Shown here in pieces: positions 42,916 to 51,774 of a DNA stretch of 64,000 nucleotides. The notes beneath the pieces are model-generated. The model was not told the origin of the DNA and did no database searches. It saw nothing but the letters and a program-made list of their open reading frames with translations. Position 1 is the first letter of the stretch; the number at the start of each line of letters is the position of its first letter. Where the stretch lies: the NCBI RefSeq assembly GCF_002161675.1, contig NZ_NFIH01000001.1:124001-188000 (forward strand), written 5' to 3'. Source of the stretch: Pseudoflavonifractor sp. An44 (GTDB taxonomy: Bacteria > Bacillota > Clostridia > Oscillospirales > Oscillospiraceae). Both the position numbers and the translations under genes were made by a program.

Positions 42916-44868
42916 TTAGTACAGCTTAGCACCGGCGGGGATGTGGTTATCCACCATCAGCAGATGTAGCTTCTCCACGCCCTCCTCGTGGTGGACAGCG
43001 GAAATCAGCATGCCGCAGGAGTCGATGCCCATCATGGGACGGGGAGGCAGGTTGGTGATGGCAATGCAGGTCTTGCCCACCAGCTCCTCGGGCTCATAAT
43101 ACTCATGAATTCCGCTCAAAATCACCCGATCGGTGCCGGTTCCGTCATCCAGAGTGAACTTCAGAAGCTTCTTGGACTTCTTCACGGCCTCACAGGCCAG
43201 CACCTTCACGGCACGGAAATCGGACTTGGAGAAGGTCTCAAAGTCCACAAAATCGGAGAACAGAGGCTCGATCTCCACCTTGGAGAAATCAATCTTCTCC
43301 TCCACCTTCTCAGGGGCAGCAGCAGCGGCCACAGGGGCGCTCTCGGACTTCTTGGGCATGTCCAAGGGTTTCATTGTGGGGAAGAGCAGCACCTCACGGA
43401 TGGAGTCGTTGTTGGTGAGCATCATGACGCAGCGGTCGATGCCGATGCCCAGGCCGCCCGTGGGAGGCAGACCGTACTCCAGAGCAGTGATATAGTCCTC
43501 GTCCATCATGCCGGCTTCCTCGTCGCCGTTTTCCCGCAGCTCCACCTGACGCTGGAAGCGCTGCTTCTGGTCGATGGGGTCGTTGAGCTCGGAGAAGGCG
43601 TTGCCCATCTCACTGCGGCAGATGAACAGCTCGAAGCGCTCGGTGAGCCGGGGATCGGCGGGAGAGCGCTTGGCCAGGGGGGACACATCCACGGGGTGCA
43701 TGGTGATGAAGGTGGGCTGAATGAGCTTCTCCTCCACCTTCTGGTCGAACACCTCGTACAGGGCGTTGCCCCAGGTGGCAGGAGCGGCCTCGGGCAGCTC
43801 CACACCGATGGAGGCGGCCAGAGCCACAGCCTCAGCGTCGTCGGTGATGGCCATGAAGTCCAGGCCAGTGTACTGCTTGACGGCCTCAGCCATGGTCAGA
43901 CGGGGCCAGCCGGGGGTCAGGTCAATGTCGTTGCCCTGCCACTGAATCTGATAGGTGCCCAGAATCTTCTGCGCGGCAGAGCTGAGCAGGTCCTCGAACA
44001 GGTCCATCATGTCGTGGAAGTCGGCATAGGCCTGGTACAGCTCCACGGTGGTGAACTCGGGGTTGTGCTTGGTGTCCATACCCTCGTTGCGGAAGATACG
44101 GCCAATCTCGTACACACGCTCCAGACCGCCCACCACCAGGCGCTTGAGGTGCAGCTCAGTGGCAATACGCATGTACATATCAATGTCCAGGGTATTGTGG
44201 TGGGTGATGAAGGGGCGAGCGGTGGCACCGCCGGAGATGGTGTTGAGCACCGGAGTCTCCACTTCCATATAGCCCCGGTTGTCCAGGAAGTCCCGGACGT
44301 GGCGGACGAAAGCGGAACGAATCTCAAAGGTGCGGCGCACCTCGGGGTTGATAATCAGGTCCACATACCGCTGACGGCAACGGGTCTCCACGTCGGTGAG
44401 GCCGTGGAACTTCTCCGGCAGAGGCAGCAGGGACTTGGACAGCAGGGTGATGGTGTGGGCCTTGATGGAGATCTCGCCCCGCTTGGTGCGGAACACATCA
44501 CCCTCCACACCCACAATGTCGCCGATGTCATACTTCTTGAAGGCAGCCAGGGCCTCCTCGCCCACGTCATCCACACGCACGTAGAGCTGGATGCGGCCGC
44601 CGCCGTCCTGGAGGTCGGCAAAAATGGCCTTGCCCATGCCGCGCTTGCTCATGAGACGTCCGGCCAGGCGCACCACCTGGCCCTCCATGGCCTCGAAGTT
44701 GTCCTTCACTTCGTTGCTGTGGTGGGTGACATCGTACTTGGTCACCTGAAAGGGGTCCTTGCCCGCTGCCTGGAGGGCAGAGAGCTTGTCCCGGCGAATT
44801 TGCAGCAGCTCAGACAGAGAGGGCTCGGCCTGGGCGTTCTGCTGGTTCTGGTTGTTGTGTTCCGACAT
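42916..44868 (-). CDS. lysS: lysyl-tRNA synthetase, class II, with C-terminal tRNA-binding domain
   Basis: 650 residues against about 500 for the usual enzyme. The first 500 residues hold the OB-fold anticodon domain, class II motif 2 (YEIGRIFRNEGMDTKHNPEF) and motif 3 (GLGIGIDRCVMML). After a linker, about 540-650 form an EMAP/MetRS-type tRNA-binding domain (FSKSDFRAVKVLACE, MGIDSCGMLISAV). The extra domain raises tRNA affinity in other synthetases. It follows greA by 36 bases in one operon. Confidence 0.95.
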   Translation of the reverse strand: MSEHNNQNQQNAQAEPSLSELLQIRRDKLSALQAAGKDPFQVTKYDVTHHSNEVKDNFEAMEGQVVRLAGRLMSKRGMGKAIFADLQDGGGRIQLYVRVDDVGEEALAAFKKYDIGDIVGVEGDVFRTKRGEISIKAHTITLLSKSLLPLPEKFHGLTDVETRCRQRYVDLIINPEVRRTFEIRSAFVRHVRDFLDNRGYMEVETPVLNTISGGATARPFITHHNTLDIDMYMRIATELHLKRLVVGGLERVYEIGRIFRNEGMDTKHNPEFTTVELYQAYADFHDMMDLFEDLLSSAAQKILGTYQIQWQGNDIDLTPGWPRLTMAEAVKQYTGLDFMAITDDAEAVALAASIGVELPEAAPATWGNALYEVFDQKVEEKLIQPTFITMHPVDVSPLAKRSPADPRLTERFELFICRSEMGNAFSELNDPIDQKQRFQRQVELRENGDEEAGMMDEDYITALEYGLPPTGGLGIGIDRCVMMLTNNDSIREVLLFPTMKPLDMPKKSESAPVAAAAAPEKVEEKIDFSKVEIEPLFSDFVDFETFSKSDFRAVKVLACEAVKKSKKLLKFTLDDGTGTDRVILSGIHEYYEPEELVGKTCIAITNLPPRPMMGIDSCGMLISAVHHEEGVEKLHLLMVDNHIPAGAKLY

Positions 44869-44904
44869 ACTTGTCTTCTCTCCTTCTATCTGTCCGTCTT
44901 CCGC

Positions 44905-45381
44905 TTAGCGCTGGATGCTGACGACCTTGTATTCAATGTTTCCGGCGGGGGCGTCCACAATCACGGTGTCCCCGATGCGCTTGCCCAGCAGGGCCTTGCC
45001 GAAGGGAGACTCCTCGGAGATGCGGCCATTCATGGGGTCGGCCTCCTGAGAGCCCACCACCTGGTAGGTCTCCTCCTCGTCCAGCATGGTGTCCATGACG
45101 GTGATCTTGCTGCCCAGACGCACGGTGTCGGGGTCGCTGTCGGCCTCCTCCTCGATGACGGAGCAGTTGGCCAGAATGTTCTCGATCTCGGCAATGCGGG
45201 AGTAGAGCTTACCCTGCTCGTTCTTTGCCTCGTCGTACTCGCTGTTCTCAGACAGGTCGCCGAAGGAGCGGGCCTCCTTGATCTGGTCGGCCACTTCCTT
45301 CTCACGAACGGTCTTGAGGTAGTTCAGTTCCTGCTTCAACTCTTCCAAACGCTCTGCGCTGAGCTTGTATTCCTTGGCCAT
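44905..45381 (-). CDS. greA: transcription elongation factor GreA
   Basis: 158 residues: an N-terminal coiled coil with the acidic tip (GDLSENSEYDEAK, about 43-55) that reaches the RNA polymerase active site, and the C-terminal globular domain. ATG at 45,381 chosen (GAAAGGATG upstream) over 45,390. GreA rescues backtracked polymerase. First gene of the greA-lysS operon, behind a near-consensus promoter. Confidence 0.96.
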   Translation of the reverse strand: MAKEYKLSAERLEELKQELNYLKTVREKEVADQIKEARSFGDLSENSEYDEAKNEQGKLYSRIAEIENILANCSVIEEEADSDPDTVRLGSKITVMDTMLDEEETYQVVGSQEADPMNGRISEESPFGKALLGKRIGDTVIVDAPAGNIEYKVVSIQR

Positions 45382-45470
45382 GATGTTCATCCTTTCAACG
45401 ATAAAAATAGAAGCCGCAACAGATGGCAGCCCACAAAAAGTCCATTATATTATTATAGTTGTTCCTACGA

Positions 45471-45499
45471 ATTATAGAGAGTTTCTCCCCAAATGTCAA
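45471..45499 (-). promoter_or_regulatory. sigma-A promoter of greA-lysS
   Basis: On the minus strand TTGACA, 17-base spacer, TATAAT: a perfect consensus match, about 90 bases upstream of greA. Confidence 0.9.
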
Positions 45500-45507
45500 G
45501 GGTTTTG

Positions 45508-45534
45508 GCAGAGGGAAATGGCTCCCTCTGCCAA
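45508..45534 (-). terminator. hairpin after the TIGR04086 gene
   Basis: TTGGCAGAGGGA/TCCCTCTGCCAA inverted repeat with a short loop, just downstream of the membrane protein gene; only a weak T tract follows. Confidence 0.6.
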
Positions 45535-45547
45535 ATTCTCCACTCCC

Positions 45548-46000
45548 TCACACACGACTGCGCCGGACGCTGGAAGGCTTCTTTCGCCCAAACCGCAGGC
45601 ACAGCAGCCCGGCCAGGGCTCCGCCGCACAGGCAGGAGGTAAGCACCACCATCCCACGCACCTCCAGCACCTGTCCCCCGCCCCGGGCCGCACTGATGAC
45701 CCACAGCAGCACCCCACAGGTCAGGCCCGCAGCCAGGCCGCCCAACAGCTTCCGGGCCGGCCAGCGGCAGGCGCACACCACACCGCCCACCAGGCCGCCC
45801 AGCACACAGGCCATGGCCACCAGCTGCAACTGGGCATTCTCCCGCAGCAGCCCGGAGGAAATGGCCGCCGCCCCGGCCAATAGCACCAGCAGCTCCACCA
45901 CAATGGCCACCACGCCCCCCAAAGCCACGCCCAAAACCATCTGGGTCGGGCCTCCCGGTTTTACATCGTCTTTGCGCAAAAAAAGCACCCCTTTCCACAT
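45548..46000 (-). CDS. TIGR04086-family membrane protein
   Basis: About 150 residues with four membrane helices and small-residue-rich loops, as in the TIGR04086 family encoded next to yajC in Clostridia. ATG at 46,000 gives MWKGVLFLRKDD; part of this start region is also the stem and T tract of a terminator after yajC, so translation may start later. Function unknown. Confidence 0.75.
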   Translation of the reverse strand: MWKGVLFLRKDDVKPGGPTQMVLGVALGGVVAIVVELLVLLAGAAAISSGLLRENAQLQLVAMACVLGGLVGGVVCACRWPARKLLGGLAAGLTCGVLLWVISAARGGGQVLEVRGMVVLTSCLCGGALAGLLCLRFGRKKPSSVRRSRV

Positions 46001-46030
46001 GGTTATTTCACCATATGCAAAGGGGTTGCT
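45976..46030 (-). terminator. terminator after yajC
   Basis: AGCAACCCCTTT pairs with AAAGGGGTGCT across a 24-base loop and is followed by a T8 run on the minus strand. The loop and stem include the proposed start of the next gene. Confidence 0.7.
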
Positions 46031-46043
46031 TCTCATGCGGACC

Positions 46044-46361
46044 TTACTTATCCTTCTTGTCCTTCTTCTCCTGAGCGGTGACATCCTGCTCAGCCTGGGT
46101 GCCCTTGCTGGAGATGGCCCACTTGGTGAACTCGATGCGCACACGGTCGGCGCCGGTCTCCATGACGATGGTCTCCTCCTTGATGGCACAGATGGTACCC
46201 ACGATACCGCCGATGGTGGTGATCTGGTCCCCCACCTTCAGGCTGGCGCGCATGGCGGCCGCTTCCTTCTTCTTCTTGCTCTCGGGACGGATGAGCAGGA
46301 AGTAGAACACGGCGATCATGATGAGGATCATAAGAACGCTAGACATTGCTTCGGCAGGCAT
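46044..46361 (-). CDS. yajC: preprotein translocase subunit YajC
   Basis: 105 residues: one N-terminal helix (about 6-24, ending FLLIRPESKKKKE) and the conserved SLKVGDQITTIGGIVGTI segment, then a charged tail. It joins SecDF at the Sec translocon. Located after tgt, as usual. Confidence 0.95.
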   Translation of the reverse strand: MPAEAMSSVLMILIMIAVFYFLLIRPESKKKKEAAAMRASLKVGDQITTIGGIVGTICAIKEETIVMETGADRVRIEFTKWAISSKGTQAEQDVTAQEKKDKKDK

Positions 46362-46462
46362 ACAACGATTCTCCTTCTATGTGTGGATTGTAAAAAGATA
46401 CATCACGTGTCATTATACCCGGATTATCCCTGAAACACAAGCCCTATTTTCCGCTCCAGACG

Positions 46463-47596
46463 TCAGGGCATCCGCTGAGCCAGTTTCTCCGAGTATTCCG
46501 CCCGGAACTGCTGGAAGGTGCCCTCGTCCAGGGCCTGACGGATGCGCTCCATGAGCTTATTGTAGAAGTACAGGTTGTGCATGACAGCCAGGCGCAGCCC
46601 CAGCATCTCCCCGGCAGTAAACAGGTGGCGCACATAGGCCCGAGAGAAGTTGCGGCACACAGGGCAGTCACACTCGGGGTCGATGGGTAACTCGTCGGTC
46701 TTATACCGCTCATTTTTCATATTCATCCACCCGCTCCAGGTAAACAGCTTGGCGTGGCGGGCGTTGCGGGCGGGCATGACGCAGTCGAAGAAATCCACGC
46801 CCCGGGCCACCGCCTCGATGATGTTGGAGGGGGTGCCCACCCCCATGAGGTAGCGGGGCTTGTCCTGGGGCATATAGGGCTCCACCGCGTCGATGATGTC
46901 GTACATCACCTGGGTGGGCTCGCCCACCGCCAGGCCGCCGATGGCGTAGCCGTCGCACTCCACCTTGGCCGTCTCCTGCATGTGCCAGATGCGCAGGTCC
47001 GGGAAGGTGGCACCCTGGTTGATGCCAAAGAGCATCTGGCCGGGGTTGACGCAGTCGGGCTGGCCGTTGAGCTTGTCGTGCTCGTCCTTGCACCGCTTCA
47101 GCCACCGCAGGGTGCGCTCACAGGAGGCCTTGGCATACTCGTAGGTGGCGGGGTTCTCCACGCACTCGTCAAAGGCCATGGCAATGTCGCTGCCCAGGTT
47201 GGACTGGATGCGCATGGACTCCTCGGGACCCATGAAGATCTTGCGCCCGTCCAGGTGGGAGGCAAAGGTCACCCCTTCTTCGGTGATCTTGCGCAGCCCG
47301 GACAGGGAGAATACCTGGAAGCCACCGGAGTCGGTGAGCATGGGACCGTCCCAGCGCATAAACTTGTGCAGGCCGCCCATCTGGCGCACCACGTCGTCGC
47401 CGGGCCGCAGGTGGAGGTGGTAGGTGTTGGACAGCTCCACCTGGCAGCCGATGTCCTTGAGGTCAAAGGCGGACAGGCCACCCTTGATGGCCCCCTGGGT
47501 GCCCACATTCATGAACACCGGGGTCTGGACGGTGCCGTGGGGAGTGGTGAACTGGCCCCGGCGGGCCTTTCCCTCGGTTTTCAACAATTCAAACAT
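46463..47596 (-). CDS. tgt: queuine tRNA-guanine transglycosylase
   Basis: 377 residues. Contains DSGGFQVFSL (about 98) with the catalytic Asp region, GGLAVGEPTQVMYDI (about 225), the PRYLMGVGTP segment and the zinc site CDCPVCRNF plus a distal His (about 315-345). It swaps guanine-34 for preQ1 in tRNAs with GUN anticodons. ATG at 47,596 chosen; the frame continues upstream into queA. It follows queA by 23 bases. Confidence 0.97.
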   Translation of the reverse strand: MFELLKTEGKARRGQFTTPHGTVQTPVFMNVGTQGAIKGGLSAFDLKDIGCQVELSNTYHLHLRPGDDVVRQMGGLHKFMRWDGPMLTDSGGFQVFSLSGLRKITEEGVTFASHLDGRKIFMGPEESMRIQSNLGSDIAMAFDECVENPATYEYAKASCERTLRWLKRCKDEHDKLNGQPDCVNPGQMLFGINQGATFPDLRIWHMQETAKVECDGYAIGGLAVGEPTQVMYDIIDAVEPYMPQDKPRYLMGVGTPSNIIEAVARGVDFFDCVMPARNARHAKLFTWSGWMNMKNERYKTDELPIDPECDCPVCRNFSRAYVRHLFTAGEMLGLRLAVMHNLYFYNKLMERIRQALDEGTFQQFRAEYSEKLAQRMP

Positions 47597-47619
47597 GTGT
47601 GTCTCCTTTTCGCTGCATG

Positions 47620-48642
47620 TCAAGAGATGAACATGGCATCTCCAAAGCTGAAGAATCGGTATCGGTTCTCCACCGCCTCCTTGTAAGCCGCCAACACATG
47701 CTCCCGGCCCGCCAGGGCGGACACCAGCATGATGAGGGTGGACTCGGGCAGGTGGAAGTTGGTGATGAGGCCATCCAGCACCTTGAAGCGGTAGCCGGGG
47801 TAGATGAAGATGTTGGTCCACCCCGCCTTGGCCTCCATGGTGCCGTCCTGGTTGGCCCAGCTCTCAATGGTGCGGCAAGAGGTGGTGCCCACACAGATGA
47901 CCCGGCCCCCGGCGGCGCGGGTCTCATTGATGACGTCCGCCGTCTCCTGGGAGATGACGCAGTACTCCGAGTGCATCTCGTGGTCGGTGACCTCCTCCGC
48001 CTTCACCGGGCGGAAGGTGCCCAGGCCCACGTGGAGGGTAACATAGCACACCTTCACCCCCATATCCTGGACCTGCTGCAATAGCTCCGGGGTAAAGTGC
48101 AGACCAGCGGTGGGGGCTGCGGCAGAGCCCACCACCTTGGAGTACACGGTCTGGTATCGCTCAGAGTCCTCCAATTCCTCCTTGATGTAGGGAGGCAGGG
48201 GCATTTTGCCCAGCTTCTCCAAAGTCTCCAAAAAGATGCCCTCGTAGTCGAAGCGGACCAGGCGGTTGCCGCCCTCCACTTCCCCCACCACCTCGGCGGT
48301 GAGTTCTCCGTTGCCGAAGGTGATTTTGGCCCCAGTGTGCAGCTTCTTACCCGGGCGCACCAGGCACTCCCAGACCTTCTCCCCCCGGTCAATGAGCAGC
48401 AGCACCTCACAGGCCCCGCCGGTGCTGCGGTGGCCCAGCAGACGGGCGGGCAGCACCCGGCTGTCGTTGAGCACCAGGCAGTCCCCTGGCCGCAGCAGAC
48501 GGGGCAGGTCGTAGAAGTGCATGTGCTGGGTTTGGCCCGTCACCTTGTCCAAGGTCAGCAGCCGGGAGGCATCCCGCCGCTCCAGGGGCGTCTGGGCAAT
48601 GAGTTCTTCCGGCAAATCAAAATAAAAATCAGATGTTTTCAC
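47620..48642 (-). CDS. queA: S-adenosylmethionine:tRNA ribosyltransferase-isomerase
   Basis: 340 residues, normal length. Conserved [21 protein letters not shown] at the N terminus, [28 protein letters not shown] and HMHSEYCVI mark QueA, which makes epoxyqueuosine from preQ1-tRNA. GTG at 48,642 chosen because family members begin with this short MKTSDF-like start; the open frame extends further upstream without support. Confidence 0.96.
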   Translation of the reverse strand: MKTSDFYFDLPEELIAQTPLERRDASRLLTLDKVTGQTQHMHFYDLPRLLRPGDCLVLNDSRVLPARLLGHRSTGGACEVLLLIDRGEKVWECLVRPGKKLHTGAKITFGNGELTAEVVGEVEGGNRLVRFDYEGIFLETLEKLGKMPLPPYIKEELEDSERYQTVYSKVVGSAAAPTAGLHFTPELLQQVQDMGVKVCYVTLHVGLGTFRPVKAEEVTDHEMHSEYCVISQETADVINETRAAGGRVICVGTTSCRTIESWANQDGTMEAKAGWTNIFIYPGYRFKVLDGLITNFHLPESTLIMLVSALAGREHVLAAYKEAVENRYRFFSFGDAMFIS

Positions 48643-48792
48643 AATTTTCCCACCGTTCTCGCCATCATTTCCCCGGCATACCTTCTTGAGCGCACACATA
48701 CAATGCTCTGTCCCCTCCCCGCTTCCACCTTGGGGCGGGCCGGGGGACACGAAAAAAATTTCCTTTTTTTCGCCGGATATGGAAATGATAAA

Positions 48793-48821
48793 TTGACACT
48801 TTAATGCGATAATGTTATGAT
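48793..48821 (+). promoter_or_regulatory. promoter of asd-dapA-dapB
   Basis: TTGACA, 17-base spacer, TATGAT. A weaker second box set (TTGACG at 48,872, TATAAT at 48,893, 15-base spacer) lies closer to the gene. The 314-bp region 48,643-48,956 holds no gene, and no lysine-riboswitch core was recognised. Confidence 0.8.
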
Positions 48822-48956
48822 GTCTAGTAAGTATTTCGTCGAACTGGGTGGACAGCGGATGTCCCTCTACCTTGACGCATACACTGTTCTATTATAATAC
48901 AACATCCGCCCACGTTTCAACCACTTCTTTCCCGTGGGCAGGAGGAGGTCATTTCC

Positions 48957-50045
48957 GTGCATGAATACAAAGTAGGTATCATCGGCGCCACCGGCATGGT
49001 GGGCCAGCGTTTCGTCACCCTGTTGGCCAACCACCCCTGGTTCCGCCTCACCGTTCTGGCCGCCAGCCCCCGCTCTGCCGGGAAGCGGTATGAGGAGGCC
49101 GTAGCGGGCCGCTGGGCCATGGACGTGCCCATCCCCGAGGTGGCCAAGGACATGGTGCTGCTCAGCGCCCAAGACGACGTGGAGAGCATCGCCAGCCAGG
49201 TGGACTTTGTCTTCTCCGCTGTGGACATGTCCAAGGACGCCATCCAGGCCCTGGAGGAGACCTATGCCCGCCACGAGTGCCCGGTGGTGTCCAACAACTC
49301 CGCCCACCGCTGGACCCCCGACGTGCCCATGGTGATTCCCGAGGTCAACCCCCAGCACCTGGAGGTCATCCCCGCCCAGAAGCAGCGGCTGGGCACCCAG
49401 CGTGGCTTTATCGCCGTGAAATCCAACTGCTCCATCCAGAGCTATGTCCCCGCCCTCACTCCCCTGCTGGGCTACGGCATTGAGAAGATTCTGGTGTGCA
49501 CCTATCAGGCCATCTCTGGGGCCGGTAAGACCTTTGAGACCTGGCCGGAGATGGTGGATAACCTGATCCCCTACATCGGCGGCGAGGAGGAGAAGAGCGA
49601 GCAGGAGCCCCTGAAGGTGTGGGGCCGGGTGGAAAACGGGGTCATCGTCAACGCAGACGCCCCCGCCATCACCGCCCAGTGCCTGCGGGTGCCCGTGTCC
49701 AACGGCCACACCGCCGCTGTCTTTGTCACGTTTAAAAACAAGCCCACTGAGGAGCAGATGAAGGAGGCCTGGCGCACCTATCAGGGCCGAGCCCAGGAGC
49801 TGAAGCTGCCCACCGCCCCTGAGCAGTTCCTCCACTACTTTGAGGAGCCCGACCGTCCCCAGGCCAAGCTGGACCGGGAGCTGGAGGGCGGTATGGCCGT
49901 CTCCGTGGGTCGTCTGCGCCCCGACACCCAGTACGACTACAAGTTTGTCTCCCTCTCCCACAACACCCTGCGGGGCGCTGCTGGCGGCGCGGTGCTGCTG
50001 GCCGAGCTGTTGTGCGCGGAGGGGTACATTGAGCCCGTCCGCTAA
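48957..50045 (+). CDS. asd: aspartate-semialdehyde dehydrogenase
   Basis: 362 residues. NADP-binding GATGMVGQRF (residues 10-19), the catalytic Cys in KSNCSIQSYVPAL (about 160) and SGAGKTFETWPEM fit the archaeal/fungal-type enzyme. It reduces aspartyl phosphate to the semialdehyde that feeds lysine/DAP and threonine synthesis. GTG start with AGGAGGAGG upstream. First gene of asd-dapA-dapB. Confidence 0.95.
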   Translation: MHEYKVGIIGATGMVGQRFVTLLANHPWFRLTVLAASPRSAGKRYEEAVAGRWAMDVPIPEVAKDMVLLSAQDDVESIASQVDFVFSAVDMSKDAIQALEETYARHECPVVSNNSAHRWTPDVPMVIPEVNPQHLEVIPAQKQRLGTQRGFIAVKSNCSIQSYVPALTPLLGYGIEKILVCTYQAISGAGKTFETWPEMVDNLIPYIGGEEEKSEQEPLKVWGRVENGVIVNADAPAITAQCLRVPVSNGHTAAVFVTFKNKPTEEQMKEAWRTYQGRAQELKLPTAPEQFLHYFEEPDRPQAKLDRELEGGMAVSVGRLRPDTQYDYKFVSLSHNTLRGAAGGAVLLAELLCAEGYIEPVR

Positions 50046-50078
50046 TCCATGAATTTGAAAAAGAAAGGAAGTTGCCCT

Positions 50079-50966
50079 ATGCGCACACCCGTGTTCACCG
50101 GTTCCTGTCCGGCGCTGGTCACCCCCTTTGACCAAAACGGCGCCATCAATTACGACGCCTTCGGCAAACTCATCGACGCGCAAATTGAAGCCGGGGTGGA
50201 TGCCGTGTGCGTCTGCGGCACCACCGGCGAGTCCGCCACCATGTCCATTCGGGAGCACATCGCCGCCGTGGAGTTCTGCGTCAAGCGGGTCAATCACCGG
50301 GTCAAGGTAATTGCCGGGGCTGGCAGCAACGACACCTCCGCCGCGGTCTACCTGTCCCAGCACGCCCAGGACTCCGGAGCCGACGCCCTGCTCCACGTCA
50401 CCCCCTACTACAACAAGGCCAGCCAGACCGGCCTCATCCGCCACTACGAGTACATCGCCGACCGGGTGGACCTGCCCATCATCCTCTACAACGTGCCCAG
50501 CCGTACCGGCGTGTCCTTCACCGCCGAGACCTACCGTCACCTGTCCCAGAACCCCCAGTTCAACGGCGTGAAGGAGGCCTCCGGCAACTTCTCCCTGCTG
50601 GCCCACACCCGTTTCCTGTGCGGGGATGACTTCTACATCTGGTCGGGCAACGACGACCAGGTGGTGCCCATGATGGCCCTGGGGGCCAAGGGCGTCATCT
50701 CGGTGGCCTCCAACCTCATTCCCGAGGTGATGGTGAAGATGACCAAGCTGTGCCTGGACAACGACTTCGCGGCCGCCTCCAAGCTGCAAATCAAGTACAT
50801 GGACCTCATCGACGCCCTGTTCCTGGAGGTCAACCCCATTCCCATCAAGGCCGCTTTGAATCTGGTTGGCATGGAGATGGGCGGACTGCGCCTGCCCCTG
50901 TGCGAGATGTCCGAGAAGAACCTGGAGACCCTGCGTAGTTCCATGGCCCGTATGGGTCTTCTGTGA
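50079..50966 (+). CDS. dapA: 4-hydroxy-tetrahydrodipicolinate synthase
   Basis: 295 residues, TIM barrel. CGTTGESATMS (about 45) binds pyruvate and aspartate semialdehyde, the catalytic Tyr is in YNVPSRTG (about 135) and the Schiff-base Lys in NGVKEASGN (about 163). First committed step to diaminopimelate and lysine. ATG at 50,079 (AAAGGAAG upstream) chosen over 50,049. Confidence 0.97.
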   Translation: MRTPVFTGSCPALVTPFDQNGAINYDAFGKLIDAQIEAGVDAVCVCGTTGESATMSIREHIAAVEFCVKRVNHRVKVIAGAGSNDTSAAVYLSQHAQDSGADALLHVTPYYNKASQTGLIRHYEYIADRVDLPIILYNVPSRTGVSFTAETYRHLSQNPQFNGVKEASGNFSLLAHTRFLCGDDFYIWSGNDDQVVPMMALGAKGVISVASNLIPEVMVKMTKLCLDNDFAAASKLQIKYMDLIDALFLEVNPIPIKAALNLVGMEMGGLRLPLCEMSEKNLETLRSSMARMGLL

Positions 50967-50976
50967 GGGCTGCCCC

Positions 50977-51729
50977 ATGCAAAAGATAATCATTTCCGGC
51001 TGCAACGGCCATATGGGCCGTGTGGTCGCTGACATCTGTGCCACCGACCCCCAGGTGGAGGTGGTGGCGGGCATCGACATTCTGGGCCAGTCCAACCCCA
51101 ACTTTCCCGTGTTCTCCTCCCCCGCCGCCTGTGACGTGGAGGCGGACGCCGTCATTGACTTCTCCCATCCCTCCGCCCTGGCCCCTCTGCTGGAGATGTG
51201 CCAGGCCCGGAATCTGCCGGTGGTGCTGGCCACCACGGGCTATGACCAGCAGCAGCTGGATGCCATTGCGGAGGCCGCCCATCACATCCCCGTGTTTCGC
51301 TCGGCCAACATGTCTCTGGGTGTGAATGTGCTGCTGGACTTGGTGAAGAAGGCCGCCTCGGTGCTGGGGCTGGACTACGACGTGGAGATCGTGGAGCGGC
51401 ACCACCACCGGAAGGTGGACGCCCCCAGCGGCACCGCCCTGATGATCGCCGACGCCGCCGCCTCTGCTCTGCCCTACGAGCCGGAGTACGTGTACGACCG
51501 CCACAGTGTGCGCCAGCCCCGTGGGCCCCATGAGATTGGCATCTCCGCCGTGCGTGGGGGCACCATTGTGGGAGACCACACGGTGATCTTCGCCGGACGG
51601 GACGAGGTCATTGAGCTCAGCCACCACGCCGCCAGCCGCGAGGTGTTCGCCAGCGGTGCGGTACGGGCCGCCAAATTCCTCACCGGGGTACAGGCCCCGG
51701 GCCTCTACGACATGTCTTATTTGGTGTAA
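50977..51729 (+). CDS. dapB: 4-hydroxy-tetrahydrodipicolinate reductase
   Basis: 250 residues. NAD(P)-binding GCNGHMGR (8-15), ATTGYD, SANMSLGVN and the substrate motif ERHHHRKVDAPSGTA (about 140) identify DapB. It follows dapA by 10 bases and ends the operon at a strong terminator. Confidence 0.97.
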   Translation: MQKIIISGCNGHMGRVVADICATDPQVEVVAGIDILGQSNPNFPVFSSPAACDVEADAVIDFSHPSALAPLLEMCQARNLPVVLATTGYDQQQLDAIAEAAHHIPVFRSANMSLGVNVLLDLVKKAASVLGLDYDVEIVERHHHRKVDAPSGTALMIADAAASALPYEPEYVYDRHSVRQPRGPHEIGISAVRGGTIVGDHTVIFAGRDEVIELSHHAASREVFASGAVRAAKFLTGVQAPGLYDMSYLV

Positions 51730-51774
51730 AAAAAACCTCTTGGACAGCAGCTGCTGTCCAAGAGGTTTTTTTCT
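51726..51774. terminator. bidirectional terminator between dapB and tyrS
   Basis: 17-bp perfect stem (51,734-51,767) flanked by A8 and T7 tracts, so it serves both convergent genes. Confidence 0.95.

Noticed and set aside
42988-45477. 829-codon open frame opposite lysS and greA
   Set aside because: Shadow of GC-rich coding DNA; the product is Gly/His/Leu-rich repeats without domains, and the opposite strand encodes two certain core genes.
48822-48956. Lysine riboswitch in front of asd-dapA-dapB
   Set aside because: The leader is only about 130 bases and lacks the conserved L-box core and terminator.
48867-51236. 789-codon minus-strand frame opposite asd and dapA
   Set aside because: Crosses two certain genes and an intergenic promoter; low-complexity product.
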